Assembly (NCBI GenBank): GCA_026399835.1
Contig: JAPLQE010000012.1
Span: forward strand, 1-45,601
Direction: 5' to 3'
Origin: Burkholderiales bacterium
GTDB lineage: Bacteria > Pseudomonadota > Gammaproteobacteria > Burkholderiales > Burkholderiaceae_E
DNA length: 45,601 nucleotides
This document shows, piece after piece, positions 16,041-24,942 of this stretch. Position numbers and translations under genes: made by a program. The notes under the pieces were generated by a model. It was given only the letters and a program-made list of their open reading frames with translations. It ran no database searches and was not told where the DNA came from. Positions within the stretch are counted from its first letter, which is position 1. Each line of letters opens with the position of its first letter.

Positions 16041-18130
16041 GCGGACTCCGGAGACGGTGCGGGCGAGGCGGCGACGGCGCGGATCACCAGGTTGCCGAGC
16101 GTATCGACCGCGGCCGCGAAACCGGGCTCGATCCAGGTGGTGGTGTCGGGCTGCTCGAGGATCGCCGGGCCCTCGATGCGCGCGCCGGCGGGCAGCTCGA
16201 GCCGCGCGAATCGGCGTGCCTCCCACCAGCGGCCGGCATGGTGCACGCGCTGCGTGCCGAGCGGCGCGGGCATCGCGGTCGCCGTGGGGCCGAGCACCGC
16301 GAGGTCGAAGTGCGGGCGCTCCCCGATCCGCGCACAGCGCAGGTTCACCACGCGCGGCGCGATGCCCTCGAGGGTCGCGCCGAACGCGTCGCGGTAGGCG
16401 CCGGAGAAGGCCCGCGCCACGCCCTCGGCGTCGAGCGCGTCGCGCGCGATGCCGACCCGCACGGTATGCGTCTGGCCGGTGTAGAGCATGTCGAGCTCGA
16501 TCACCTCGTGGACCGCGGCGAGCGCCACGCCCGCCGAGTCGAGCCGCGCCTGCGCGGCCGTGGCCATCGCGTCGAGCTGCGCGCGCAGCGCGTCGAAGTC
16601 GACGTCGGCGAGCGCGCGCGAGACGGTGCGCACGTCGTCGTGGCGCAGGTCGGCGATCACGCAGCCGAGCGCCGAGGTCACGCCCGGATAGCGCGGCACC
16701 AGGCCGGTCTCGACGCCGATCGCGCGCATCATCGCGCACACGTGCAGCGCGCCGCCGCCGCCGAAGGGCATGTAGGCGAAGCGGCGCGGGTCGTGGCCGC
16801 GCTCGATCGACACCACGCGCACCGCGCCCGCCATCCGCGCATCGGCGACCGTCAGGATCGCCTCGGCGGCGGCGAGCACCTCGAGCCCGAGGGGCTCGGC
16901 GACATGGCGACGGATCGCCTCGTAGGCCTGCCCCGGGTCGAGCGCGGCGAGCAGCCCGCCGCCGAGCGGGCGCTCGGCCGCGATGCGCCCGAGCAGCACG
17001 TTCGCATCGGTGACCGTGGGCCGCGTGTTGCCGCGCCCATAGCACGCCGGTCCGGGCACGCTGCCGGCCGACTCGGGGCCGACCTGCAGCAGCCCGCCCG
17101 AGTCGACACTGGCGATCGAGCCGCCACCGGCGCCGATCGTCTCGATACGGATCATCGGCGCGCGCACCACCATGCCGAACTCGATCGCGGTCTGCTCGGC
17201 GAGCGCGGGCCGCCCGCCTGCGACCAGCGACACGTCGAACGAGGTGCCGCCCATGTCGCCGGTGATGACGTCGGCGAAGCCCGCCGCGCGAGCGATCGCC
17301 GCGCAGGCGATGACGCCGGCCGCCGGCCCCGACAGCGCGGTCGCCACCGGCCGCTCGCAGGCGGTGGCGAGCGACATCGTGCCGCCGTTGCTCTGCACCA
17401 CCAGCAGCTCGCCGGCGAAGCCGCCGGCCCGCAGGTCGGCATCGAGCCGGCCGAGGTAGCCGCCCACCACCGGCTGCAGCGCGGTGTTGAGCACCGCGGT
17501 CGAGCAGCGCTCGAACTCGCGGATCTCGGGCAGCACCTCGGCCGCCGCGGTGACGAAGGGGTTGGGCCAGAGCGCGCGCACCGCGTCGGCGGCGGCGCTC
17601 TCGTTGGCGGCGTTGGCGTAGGCATTGACGAAGAACACGCAGACCGCGTCGCAGCCCGCCGCGCGCAGCGCCCGCGCCGCCTCGCGCACCTGCGCGAGAT
17701 CGACCGGCAGCAGCACCTCGCCCGAGGCGAGCACGCGCTCATCGACCTCGAGCCGCAGGTCGCGCGGCACCACCGGCACGAACGCGCCGCGCAGGCCCCA
17801 GGTGCGCGGGCGGTCGCGCCGACGCATCTCCAGCACGTCGCGAAAGCCGCGCGTGGTGATGAGCCCGGTGCGAGCCACCTTGCGCTCGAGCAGCGCGTTG
17901 GTGGCCACCGTGGTGCCGTGCACGATGGTCGCAATCGACGCGGGTGCGGCGTCGGTGCGCGCGATGCCGTCCATGAAGCCGCGGGCCTCGTCGCCGCGCG
18001 TGGACGGCACCTTGACGATGCGGGCGACGCCGCGCGCCTCGTCGAGCACGAACAGGTCGGTGAAGGTGCCGCCGACGTCGACGCCGACGACGGTGCGGCC
18101 CGATGCACTCATCGTGCTGATCGCGCTCAT
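16037..18130 (-). CDS. Hydantoinase/oxoprolinase subunit A (HyuA family)
   Basis: Catalytic ATPase-type subunit of 697 residues. The ASKHA-like ATP site is seen as GVDVGGTFTDLFVLDEA (about residues 15-31), IVHGTTVATNALLER (about 68-82), ITGDMGGTSFDVSL (about 290-303) and TIGAGGGSIASVDSGG (about 330-345). HyuA with HyuB couples ATP hydrolysis to opening of 5-oxoproline, hydantoin or lactam rings, or to carboxylation of ketones. The ATG at 18130 overlaps the hyuB stop (ATGA); a second ATG at 18112 is possible. The carboxylase subgroup usually has a third small subunit, not seen here, which favours a ring-opening role. Exact substrate unknown. Confidence 0.87.
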   Translation of the reverse strand: MSAISTMSASGRTVVGVDVGGTFTDLFVLDEARGVARIVKVPSTRGDEARGFMDGIARTDAAPASIATIVHGTTVATNALLERKVARTGLITTRGFRDVLEMRRRDRPRTWGLRGAFVPVVPRDLRLEVDERVLASGEVLLPVDLAQVREAARALRAAGCDAVCVFFVNAYANAANESAAADAVRALWPNPFVTAAAEVLPEIREFERCSTAVLNTALQPVVGGYLGRLDADLRAGGFAGELLVVQSNGGTMSLATACERPVATALSGPAAGVIACAAIARAAGFADVITGDMGGTSFDVSLVAGGRPALAEQTAIEFGMVVRAPMIRIETIGAGGGSIASVDSGGLLQVGPESAGSVPGPACYGRGNTRPTVTDANVLLGRIAAERPLGGGLLAALDPGQAYEAIRRHVAEPLGLEVLAAAEAILTVADARMAGAVRVVSIERGHDPRRFAYMPFGGGGALHVCAMMRAIGVETGLVPRYPGVTSALGCVIADLRHDDVRTVSRALADVDFDALRAQLDAMATAAQARLDSAGVALAAVHEVIELDMLYTGQTHTVRVGIARDALDAEGVARAFSGAYRDAFGATLEGIAPRVVNLRCARIGERPHFDLAVLGPTATAMPAPLGTQRVHHAGRWWEARRFARLELPAGARIEGPAILEQPDTTTWIEPGFAAAVDTLGNLVIRAVAASPAPSPESA

Positions 18131-19833
18131 CGCGGCACCCCCGCGCCGGTCGCACCGTCGACCAGGTAGCCGAGGGCCTCGTCCGCCGCGTGCAGCGCCG
18201 CGGGCCGCGCTGCGGGCGGCCCCCAGCCGCCGCCACCGGGCGTCTCCAGCCGCACGCGGTCGCCGCGCACCAGCCGGATGCCGACCATCTTCGAGCCCAT
18301 CGGCGGCACGTGCCAGCGCCCGTCGTGATGCCACGAGAAGCGATTGGCGGCGGCCTCGCCGCCGCCGGCCACGCCCTTCGGGCCCGAGCGAGCGCGCTCG
18401 CCGAACAGGAAGCCCTCGGCCGCATCCTCCATCAGCTCGATCTCGTAGACCGCGCCCAGCCCGCCACGGTGCGTGCCGTCGCCGCCCGAGCCCGGGCGCA
18501 GCGCCCACTGCGTGAAGCGCACCGGATACGCGGCCTCGAGGATCTCCAGAGGCGGGATGGTCGCCATCGAGATCGGCGCGTTGCCGTGGTTCAGGCCGTC
18601 GCCGTCCGAATGCGCGCCGTGGCCGCCGCCGAAGAAGCTGAACATCACCCAGCGCTGGCCGCGGCGCGCCGCGTCGCTGCGGAGGCCGGCGATCGACAGC
18701 GCGTTGATCGTGCCGTACGCATGGCCCACCGCGCGCTCGGGCTCGGCGAGCGCGGCGGCGCCGAACACCACGTCGATCATCCGCAGGATGGTCTCGGTAT
18801 AGCCGCCGACCGGGCGCGGGCGGGTGGCCGAGATCACCAGCCCGTCGGGGATCACGATCTCCACCGCATCGAGCACGCCGGCGTTGGCCGGCACGTCGGG
18901 GAACAGGTGCTTGAGCGCGACGTAGCAGGCCGCCACAGCGGTCGCCCGCGAGATGTTGACCGGCCCGGCACAGGCCGGTGCCGAGCGCGAGAAGTCGAGC
19001 GTCATGCGGTCGCCGTCGACCGACAGGTCCAGCGCGATCGCGAGCGGCGCATCGACGATGCCGTCGTTGTCGAGCACGTCGTCGAAGCGCCAGCGGCCGT
19101 CGGGCAGCGCTGCCACGTGCTCGCGCATCAGCCGCAGCGCGCGCACGCGCAGCAGGCGCATCGCCTCGAGCACCGTGTCGGCGCCGTGCTCGTCGAGCAG
19201 CGCCACCGTACGCCGCGCGCCGAGCTCCAGCGCGACGAGCTGGCCGGCGAGGTCGCCGCGCAGGCTGTCGGGCAGCCGCGTGTTGGCCTTGAGGATCGCC
19301 AGCACGTCGTCCTGCAGGTCGCCGTCGCGCAGGATGCGCACCGGCGGGATCTGCACCGCCTCCTGCCAGCACTCGGTGGCCGCCGGGTTGTAGTTGCCCG
19401 GCACCGCGCCGCCCACGTCGTGCCAGTGCGCGGCCGACGCGAGGTGGCAGACCAGGCGCCCGCGGTGGAAGAGCGGGCGCACCAGCTTGAAGTCGTTGGC
19501 GTGGGTGCCGCCCTCGTACGGGTCGTTGAACAGCCAGACGTCGCCGTCGCGCAGGCCGCCACGCGTGGCCGCGGTGGCGATGGCGGCACGCACCGCGAAG
19601 GCCATCGCGCCGACGAACACCGGCAGGCCCGCGGTGCCCTGCACCAGCGTGTCGCCGGTGGCCGCGTCGTACAGGCCGTGGCAGGCGTCATGGGCCTCGG
19701 CGATGATCGGGTTGAACGCGCTGCGGTACAGGGTCGCGTCCATCTCGTCGGCGATCTGCTCGAGCCGGCCCTTGAGCACCGCGAGCGTGACCGGGTCGAT
19801 CGTGGGCGTCGACGTCGGGGCGGGGTCAGCCAT
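18127..19833 (-). CDS. Hydantoinase/oxoprolinase subunit B (HyuB family)
   Basis: Partner subunit of 568 residues. Conserved segments include DPVTLAVLKGRLEQIADEMD (residues 13-32), FNPIIAEAHDACHG near 43, the phrase NDPYEGGTHANDFKLV near 103-118, GAVPGNYNPAATE near 142 and a C-terminal GGDGTHRGGLG near 442, all hallmarks of HyuB. It forms the active heteromer with HyuA. It overlaps the LeuD-like gene by 8 nt upstream and hyuA by 4 nt downstream, so the complex is made from one transcript. The substrate is taken to be the compound imported by the co-transcribed Liv-type transporter or an intermediate derived from it. Confidence 0.87.
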   Translation of the reverse strand: MADPAPTSTPTIDPVTLAVLKGRLEQIADEMDATLYRSAFNPIIAEAHDACHGLYDAATGDTLVQGTAGLPVFVGAMAFAVRAAIATAATRGGLRDGDVWLFNDPYEGGTHANDFKLVRPLFHRGRLVCHLASAAHWHDVGGAVPGNYNPAATECWQEAVQIPPVRILRDGDLQDDVLAILKANTRLPDSLRGDLAGQLVALELGARRTVALLDEHGADTVLEAMRLLRVRALRLMREHVAALPDGRWRFDDVLDNDGIVDAPLAIALDLSVDGDRMTLDFSRSAPACAGPVNISRATAVAACYVALKHLFPDVPANAGVLDAVEIVIPDGLVISATRPRPVGGYTETILRMIDVVFGAAALAEPERAVGHAYGTINALSIAGLRSDAARRGQRWVMFSFFGGGHGAHSDGDGLNHGNAPISMATIPPLEILEAAYPVRFTQWALRPGSGGDGTHRGGLGAVYEIELMEDAAEGFLFGERARSGPKGVAGGGEAAANRFSWHHDGRWHVPPMGSKMVGIRLVRGDRVRLETPGGGGWGPPAARPAALHAADEALGYLVDGATGAGVPR

Positions 19834-20329
19834 GGGTGCGTTCCTGGGCGAGTCGGCGCTTCAACTGCTCGAAGAGGCCGCCCGCGGCCACCATGTCGAG
19901 CAGGAAGCCGGGGATGGGTTCGCAGCGCAGCACGCTGCCGTCTTCGGCGGTGACGGTGCCCGCTGCGGCATCGAAGGCGATGCGCTCGCCGTCGCGCAGG
20001 CGCGGCGCGTCGGCGCAGGCCAGCGGCAGCAGGCCGACGTTGAAGGCGTTGCGCAGGTACAGCCCGCCGAAGGACGGCGCGATCACCGCGGCCACGCCCA
20101 GGTGGACCAGCACCGAGGCGGCCTGCTCGCGCGAGGAGCCGATGCCGAAGCCCGGCCCCGCGACGATCACGTCGCCCGGGCGCACGCCCGTGGCGAAGTC
20201 CGGCCGCAGCGCGGCCAGGCAGTGACGCGCGGTCACCTCGATGCCGGACTTCATCGTGTGCCCGGGCGCGAGCTGGTCGGTGTCGACGTCGGCGGGCAGC
20301 GTCCAGACGCGGTGGCGCATCACGGTCAC
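19826..20329 (-). CDS. Aconitase-family small subunit (LeuD-like, short type)
   Basis: Swivelling-domain subunit of 167 residues. Motifs are PADVDTDQLAPGHTMK (about residues 12-27), GPGFGIGSSREQA (about 58-70; the Ser-Arg segment binds substrate carboxylate) and IAPSFGGLYLRNAFNVGLLPL near 83-103. At 167 residues it is of the short, archaeal/DmdB type rather than the biosynthetic LeuD of proteobacteria (about 200 or more). It pairs with the gene just upstream (ATGA overlap). The dimer should hydrate or isomerise an unsaturated dicarboxylate such as a maleate derivative. Assignment to leucine biosynthesis is unlikely given its length and operon. Confidence 0.83.
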   Translation of the reverse strand: MTVMRHRVWTLPADVDTDQLAPGHTMKSGIEVTARHCLAALRPDFATGVRPGDVIVAGPGFGIGSSREQAASVLVHLGVAAVIAPSFGGLYLRNAFNVGLLPLACADAPRLRDGERIAFDAAAGTVTAEDGSVLRCEPIPGFLLDMVAAGGLFEQLKRRLAQERTHG

Positions 20330-21597
20330 GACAGCACCTCGCGCGGATCGGTGATCGTGCCGCGCAGCGCGGACGCGGCGACGGTGTACGGCGAGCCGAG
20401 GAAGACCCGCGCGTCGTCCGCGCCCATGCGGCCGCGGAAGTTGCGGGCGGTGCTGGAGATGACGGTGGACCCGGCCGGGATCTGCCCGCCGTAGCCGGCG
20501 CAGGCGCCGCAGCCGGTGGGCAGCAGCCGCGCGCCGGCCTCGCGCAGCACGCGCATCGTGCCGTCGCGCTCGGCGGCCGCGGCGTCGGCGAGGCTGGCCG
20601 GCGCCACCATCAGGTCCACGCCCGCGGCGATCCGCGCGCCGCGCAGCACGCGCGCGGCGGCCTGCAGGTCCTCGAGCTTAGCGCCGGTGCAGGCGCCGAC
20701 GTAGGCGACCTGGACGGGCGTGCCCGCCGACTCGCCGACCGGCCGCGCGTTCGCCGGGCTGTGCGGCAGCGCCACCTGCGGCGCGAGCGCGGCGGCGTCG
20801 ACGACCTGCTCCTCGTCGATGCGCGCGCCCGGGTCGGTGTGCCACGGGCCCGGGTCGACGCCGCTCACGCCGTGCGCGGCGAGCCACTCGACGGTGACCG
20901 CGTCGGGTGCGACCAGCCCGACCTGCGCACCCAGCTCGGCGGTCATGTTGCACAGGGTCATGCGCTCGGCCATGCCCATCGCCGCAACGCCGCTGCCTGC
21001 GAACTCCACCGCGCGGTAGCCGGCGCCGCTCATGCCCAGGCGCCCGATCAGCGCGAGCATCACGTCCTTGGCCGACACGCCGTCGGCGAGCCGCCCGTCG
21101 AGGCGCACCCGCAGCGTCTCGGGCACCCGCAGCCAGATCCGCCCGGTGACCGTGACACCCAGCATCTCGGTGGCGCCGATGCCGAACATGTACGCGCCGA
21201 ACGCGCCGCCCGTGGGCGAGTGCGAGTCGCCGCCGACGCAGAACATCCCCGGGCGCAGGTGGCCCTGCTGCGGCAGCACCACGTGGCAGATGCCGATCGA
21301 GTCGTGCACGCGGGTCAGGCCCGCCTCGGCCGCCCAGTCGCGCGCGATCTTCACGATGCGGCGCGACTCGTCGTCCTGCTCGGGCACGTAGTGGTCCATC
21401 ACCAGCACCAGCTTCGACGGATCGCGCACCCGCGTGCCCAGCGCCGCCAGCATCGGCGCGAGGCGCCGCGGGCCGCTGGAGTCGTGGAACATCGCGAGGT
21501 CGACCTCGCAGTCGACATACTCGCCGGGGCGCACGGTCGGGCGTCCGGCGGCGCGTGCGACCAGCTTCTCGGCGAGGGTGGCGGGTGCGGCGTCCAT
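20326..21597 (-). CDS. Aconitase-family large subunit (LeuC-like, short type; possible dimethylmaleate hydratase-like)
   Basis: Iron-sulfur hydro-lyase subunit of 423 residues. Cluster cysteines are in YVGACTGAKLEDL (near residue 299) and GCGACAGYGG (near 363-372), with HDSIGICHVVLPQQG and GGDSHSPTGGAFGAYMFGIG upstream, as in the LeuC/homoaconitase group. The length (about 420) places it in the short type, which includes dimethylmaleate hydratase DmdA and archaeal enzymes, not the roughly 470-residue LeuC of proteobacterial leucine synthesis. The ATG at 21597 overlaps the livF stop by one base; a GTG one codon earlier is also possible. The neighbouring lyase suggests the product is a substituted malate. 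Confidence 0.83.
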   Translation of the reverse strand: MDAAPATLAEKLVARAAGRPTVRPGEYVDCEVDLAMFHDSSGPRRLAPMLAALGTRVRDPSKLVLVMDHYVPEQDDESRRIVKIARDWAAEAGLTRVHDSIGICHVVLPQQGHLRPGMFCVGGDSHSPTGGAFGAYMFGIGATEMLGVTVTGRIWLRVPETLRVRLDGRLADGVSAKDVMLALIGRLGMSGAGYRAVEFAGSGVAAMGMAERMTLCNMTAELGAQVGLVAPDAVTVEWLAAHGVSGVDPGPWHTDPGARIDEEQVVDAAALAPQVALPHSPANARPVGESAGTPVQVAYVGACTGAKLEDLQAAARVLRGARIAAGVDLMVAPASLADAAAAERDGTMRVLREAGARLLPTGCGACAGYGGQIPAGSTVISSTARNFRGRMGADDARVFLGSPYTVAASALRGTITDPREVLS

Positions 21598-22307
21598 CAC
21601 AGCCCCAGGTAGGCGCGGCGCAGCGCATCGCTCGCCAGCAGCTCGGCGGGGCGGCCCTCGAAGCGCACCGCGCCGTTCTCCAGCACGTAGGCGCGGTCGG
21701 CGATCTCCAGCGACTGCGCGACGTTCTGCTCCACCAGCAGCACCGAGAGCCCCTCGCCGTGCAGCCGGAGGATCAGCGCGAAGAGCTCCTCCACCAGCAG
21801 CGGCGACAGCCCGAGCGAGGGCTCGTCGAGGATCAGCAGCCGCGGCTCGGCCATCAGCCCGCGGCCGATCGCCAGCATCTGCTGCTCGCCGCCGCTCATC
21901 GTGCCGGCCTTCTGCGCGAGCCGCTCGGCCAGCCGCGGGAAGATCGCCAGCACCCGCTCGAGGTTGGCGGCGCGCCGCGCGCGGCCGCGCGCGAACGAGC
22001 CGAGCTCGAGGTTCTCGCGCACGTCGAGGTCGGGGAAGACCCGCCGGCCTTCGGGCACCTGGATCAGCCCGGCGCGCACCACGTCGCGATAATGAGCGCC
22101 GCTCAGGTCGCGGCCATCGAAGCTCACGCGGCCGGACCAGGCGGGCACGATGCCGCAGACGGTGTTGTTGAGCGTGGACTTGCCGGCGCCGTTGCTGCCG
22201 AGCAGGGCGACCACCTCGCCCGCGGCCACCGTCAGGTCGACGCCGCGCAGCACCTCGGTGCGGCCGTAGCCGCCGCGCAGGCCCGCGATCTCAAGCAGCG
22301 CGGTCAC
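21597..22307 (-). CDS. Branched-chain-amino-acid-type ABC transporter ATPase LivF
   Basis: ATPase of 236 residues. Walker A is GSNGAGKST near residue 36, the signature is TMSGGEQQMLAIGRGLM near 134 and Walker B is LLILDEPSLGLSP near 155. PEGRRVFPDLDVRENLELG near 90 is diagnostic for LivF. The GTG start overlaps the livG stop (GTGA). It works with LivG in the cytoplasm to power import through LivH/LivM. Liv-type systems in catabolic operons often carry aromatic or dicarboxylic compounds rather than leucine, so the substrate is left open. Confidence 0.88.
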   Translation of the reverse strand: MTALLEIAGLRGGYGRTEVLRGVDLTVAAGEVVALLGSNGAGKSTLNNTVCGIVPAWSGRVSFDGRDLSGAHYRDVVRAGLIQVPEGRRVFPDLDVRENLELGSFARGRARRAANLERVLAIFPRLAERLAQKAGTMSGGEQQMLAIGRGLMAEPRLLILDEPSLGLSPLLVEELFALILRLHGEGLSVLLVEQNVAQSLEIADRAYVLENGAVRFEGRPAELLASDALRRAYLGL

Positions 22308-23065
22308 GAGGCCGCTCCCCGCAGCCGCGCCGCGGTCCCGTGCCCGAGATACGCCTCGACCACCGCCGGATCGGCGGTGACCTGCGCGGGCGTGCCCTGC
22401 GCGATCAGCCGCCCCTGGGCGAGCACCCACACATGGCCGGCGAGGTTCATCACCGCCTGCATCACATGCTCGATCATCAGCACGGTAACGCCGCCCGCCG
22501 CGATGTCGCGGACCACCGGGATCATCTCGGCGATCTCCTGCGGGTTGAGCCCGGCGAGCACCTCGTCGAGCAGCAGCAGCCTGGGGCGCGTGGCGAGCGA
22601 GCGCGCGAGCTCGAGCCGCTTGCGCCCGGCGACCGTCAGCTCGGCGGCCGGCCGGTCGAGCTGCGTGCCCAGCCCCACCCGCTCGGCCACCTCGGTGGCC
22701 GCCGCGAGCGCGGCCGCGCGCCGGGGCTCGTGCAGGTGCGCACCGACCGCGACGTTCTCGCGCACCGTCTGCGCAGCGAAGGGCTGCACGATCTGGAAGG
22801 TGCGGGTCATGCCCGCGCGGGCCGCGAGGTGCGGCGCCAGCCCGGTCACGTCGCGGCCGTCGAAGCGCACGCGGCCGCTGTCGGGCCGCAGGAAGCCCGA
22901 CATCAGCGCGAACAGCGTCGTCTTGCCCGCGCCGTTGGGCCCGATCAGCGCGGTGAGCGTGCCGGGCGCCACCTCGAGGCTGACGTCCTGCACCGCGCGC
23001 AGCCCGCCGAAGGCGCGCGAGACGCCCGTCACGGACAACAGCGGCGACAGCAGCGGCTCAGCCAT
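22304..23065 (-). CDS. Branched-chain-amino-acid-type ABC transporter ATPase LivG
   Basis: ATPase of 253 residues. Walker A is GPNGAGKTT near residue 43, MTRTFQIVQPFAAQTVRENV near 85 is typical LivG, the signature region is AAELTVAGRKRLELARSLA near 140 (degenerate, with TVAGRKR in place of LSGGQQR) and Walker B is LLLLDEVLAGLNP near 163. Such signature variation is seen in other LivG proteins. The gene overlaps livM by 8 nt and livF by 4 nt. Confidence 0.87.
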   Translation of the reverse strand: MAEPLLSPLLSVTGVSRAFGGLRAVQDVSLEVAPGTLTALIGPNGAGKTTLFALMSGFLRPDSGRVRFDGRDVTGLAPHLAARAGMTRTFQIVQPFAAQTVRENVAVGAHLHEPRRAAALAAATEVAERVGLGTQLDRPAAELTVAGRKRLELARSLATRPRLLLLDEVLAGLNPQEIAEMIPVVRDIAAGGVTVLMIEHVMQAVMNLAGHVWVLAQGRLIAQGTPAQVTADPAVVEAYLGHGTAARLRGAAS

Positions 23066-24053
23066 CGCGGCGCTCCGGGGCGATGCCGGTGGCCGCGTCG
23101 CGCCGCCCGCCGAACAGGTCCCGCACCGAGCGCCCCGCGCCCGACAGCCCGCGCGGCAGGAAGGTCACGATCAGCACCAGCACCGTGCCGTAGATCACCA
23201 TGTTCAGCCCCGGCAGCTGGCCGAACAGGTTGCGCGTCGTCTCCGCCAGCAGGTGCAGCGCCAGCGCGCCCAGCACCGGCCCCCACAGCGTGCCCATGCC
23301 GCCGACGATCGCCGCCACCAGCGCCTCGACCGAGGTCGCCGGCCCGAAGGCGATGCCCGGGTCGATGTACTGGAACACCTGCACGTAGAACGCGCCGCCC
23401 GCGCCCATCAGCGCGCCCGACAGCACGATGGCACCGAGCTTGATGCCGAACGGATCCACGCCCATCGCGCGCGCGGCGTCCTCGTTGTCGCGCACCGCCT
23501 GCAGCCGCGCGCCGAAGCGCGAGTGGCGCAGCCACGCGGTGACCGCCAGCGCGACCACCACGAAGCCCAGCGCCAGCAGCAGGTAGCCGCGGCGCGAGCC
23601 GAACTGCATGTTGGCCGCCGACTCGCGCAGCGGCACCATCAGGCCGACGCCCCCGCCGGTGAAGTCGACCGACACCGCGAGGATGCGGAACACCTCGGCG
23701 AAGGCGAGCGTGACCAGCGCGAAGTACGAGCCGCGCAGCCCGTAGCGGAAGGTCAGGGCACCGACCAGCGCGCCCACGAGCGCCGCCGCGGCCACCGCCA
23801 GCACCAGTGCCAGCCAGGCGTTCAGGCCGAAGCTGAGCTGCGCGATCGCCTGCACGTAGGCCCCGGTGCCGAAGAAGAGCGCATGGCCGAACGAGAACTG
23901 CCCGCCGAAGCCGCCGAGCACGTTCCACGCCTGCGCCAGCAGCGCCGCGTACAGCGTCATCGTGAGGAAGGTCAGCGCCACGCCCGAGTCGGTGCTGAAG
24001 GCCAGGCCCAGCACGGCGAGCGCGAAGGCGAGGATGGCGGCGGCGTCGCGCAT
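23058..24053 (-). CDS. Branched-chain-amino-acid-type ABC transporter permease LivM
   Basis: Polytopic inner-membrane protein of 331 residues with hydrophobic segments throughout (for example ILAFALAVLGLAF at 7-19 and LVLAVAAAALVGALVGAL at 83-100). The Liv permease motif GGFGGQFSFGHALFFGTGAY (about residues 47-66) and the coupling loop with AVRDNEDAARAMGVDPFGIK (about 187-206) are present. The ATG at 24053 is chosen because it lies one base after the livH stop; a longer open frame upstream would overlap livH. An Arg-rich tail follows the last membrane span. Confidence 0.87.
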   Translation of the reverse strand: MRDAAAILAFALAVLGLAFSTDSGVALTFLTMTLYAALLAQAWNVLGGFGGQFSFGHALFFGTGAYVQAIAQLSFGLNAWLALVLAVAAAALVGALVGALTFRYGLRGSYFALVTLAFAEVFRILAVSVDFTGGGVGLMVPLRESAANMQFGSRRGYLLLALGFVVVALAVTAWLRHSRFGARLQAVRDNEDAARAMGVDPFGIKLGAIVLSGALMGAGGAFYVQVFQYIDPGIAFGPATSVEALVAAIVGGMGTLWGPVLGALALHLLAETTRNLFGQLPGLNMVIYGTVLVLIVTFLPRGLSGAGRSVRDLFGGRRDAATGIAPERRDG

Positions 24054-24054
24054 C

Positions 24055-24927
24055 TCAGGCCCGCGCCCCGAACAGGCCCTGCGGCCGGAACAGCAGCACC
24101 GCGATGAAGATCGCGAAGATGCCGATCTGCCCGAGCGACTCGCCGAGGAACAGGCCACCGAGCGACTCGACCACGCCGATCAGCAGCCCGCCCACCAGCG
24201 CCCCGGCGAAGCTGCCCATGCCGCCCAGCACCACGATCGTGAAGGCGACCAGCACGAAGCCGCCGCCGACCTGCGGGTTCACGTAGTAGGCCGGCAGCAG
24301 GAAACACGCGGCCGCGCCCAGGCAGGCCAGCCCGATGCCGAAGCTCATCGCGTAGACATGGTCGACGTCGATGCCCATCAGCTTGGCGCCCTGTTTCTCC
24401 TTGGCCACCGCGCGGATCGCCCGGCCGAGGTCGGTGCGCTGCACGGTCCACAGCAACACCGCGGAGGCGACCAGCGCGCCCGCGAAGGCGATCAGCTTGG
24501 GCAGCGCGATCATCGCCGGGCCGATCGCCACCGTCGTCAGCGTGTACGGCGTGTCGATCGTGCGGGTGTCCGACTTGAACGCCATCAGCGCGAGGTTCTC
24601 CATCACGATCGACAGCCCCAGCGTCACCAGCAGGATGTTCTCGTCCTTGCCGTGGCTGGCGCGGTTGATGACCACGCGCTGCAGCAGGTAACCGAGCGCG
24701 AACATGCCGGGCACCACGATCGGCAGCGCCAGGTACGGGTCGATGCCCAGGTGCGTCTTGAGCAGCCAGACCGCGTAGAGCGCGACCATCAGCGCCGCGC
24801 CGTGCGCGAAGTTGACGATGTGCAGCACCCCGTAGATCAGCGTCAGCCCGAGCGCGACCAGCGCGTAGACCGCGCCGGTCGTCAGGCCGTTGAGGACCGA
24901 CGGGAAGAGGACGTCGAACGAGAGCAC
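24055..24927 (-). CDS. Branched-chain-amino-acid-type ABC transporter permease LivH
   Basis: Inner-membrane permease of 290 residues. The opening VLNGLTTGAVYALVALGLTL (about residues 11-30) followed by GVLHIVNFAHGAALMV is the LivH hallmark, and the coupling segment is AIRAVAKEKQGAKLMGID near 156-173. LVAFTIVVLGGMGSFAGALV near 228 is the conserved C-terminal Liv permease motif. It lies 15 bp after livK and pairs with LivM to form the channel. Confidence 0.88.
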   Translation of the reverse strand: MLSFDVLFPSVLNGLTTGAVYALVALGLTLIYGVLHIVNFAHGAALMVALYAVWLLKTHLGIDPYLALPIVVPGMFALGYLLQRVVINRASHGKDENILLVTLGLSIVMENLALMAFKSDTRTIDTPYTLTTVAIGPAMIALPKLIAFAGALVASAVLLWTVQRTDLGRAIRAVAKEKQGAKLMGIDVDHVYAMSFGIGLACLGAAACFLLPAYYVNPQVGGGFVLVAFTIVVLGGMGSFAGALVGGLLIGVVESLGGLFLGESLGQIGIFAIFIAVLLFRPQGLFGARA

Positions 24928-24942
24928 GGCGCAGCGCGGTCC

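Noticed and set aside
16037-19833. HyuAB as an acetone/acetophenone-type carboxylase
   Set aside because: No third small subunit or partner genes of the carboxylase systems are in the operon; ring-opening hydrolase fits the neighbours better, though this is not proven.
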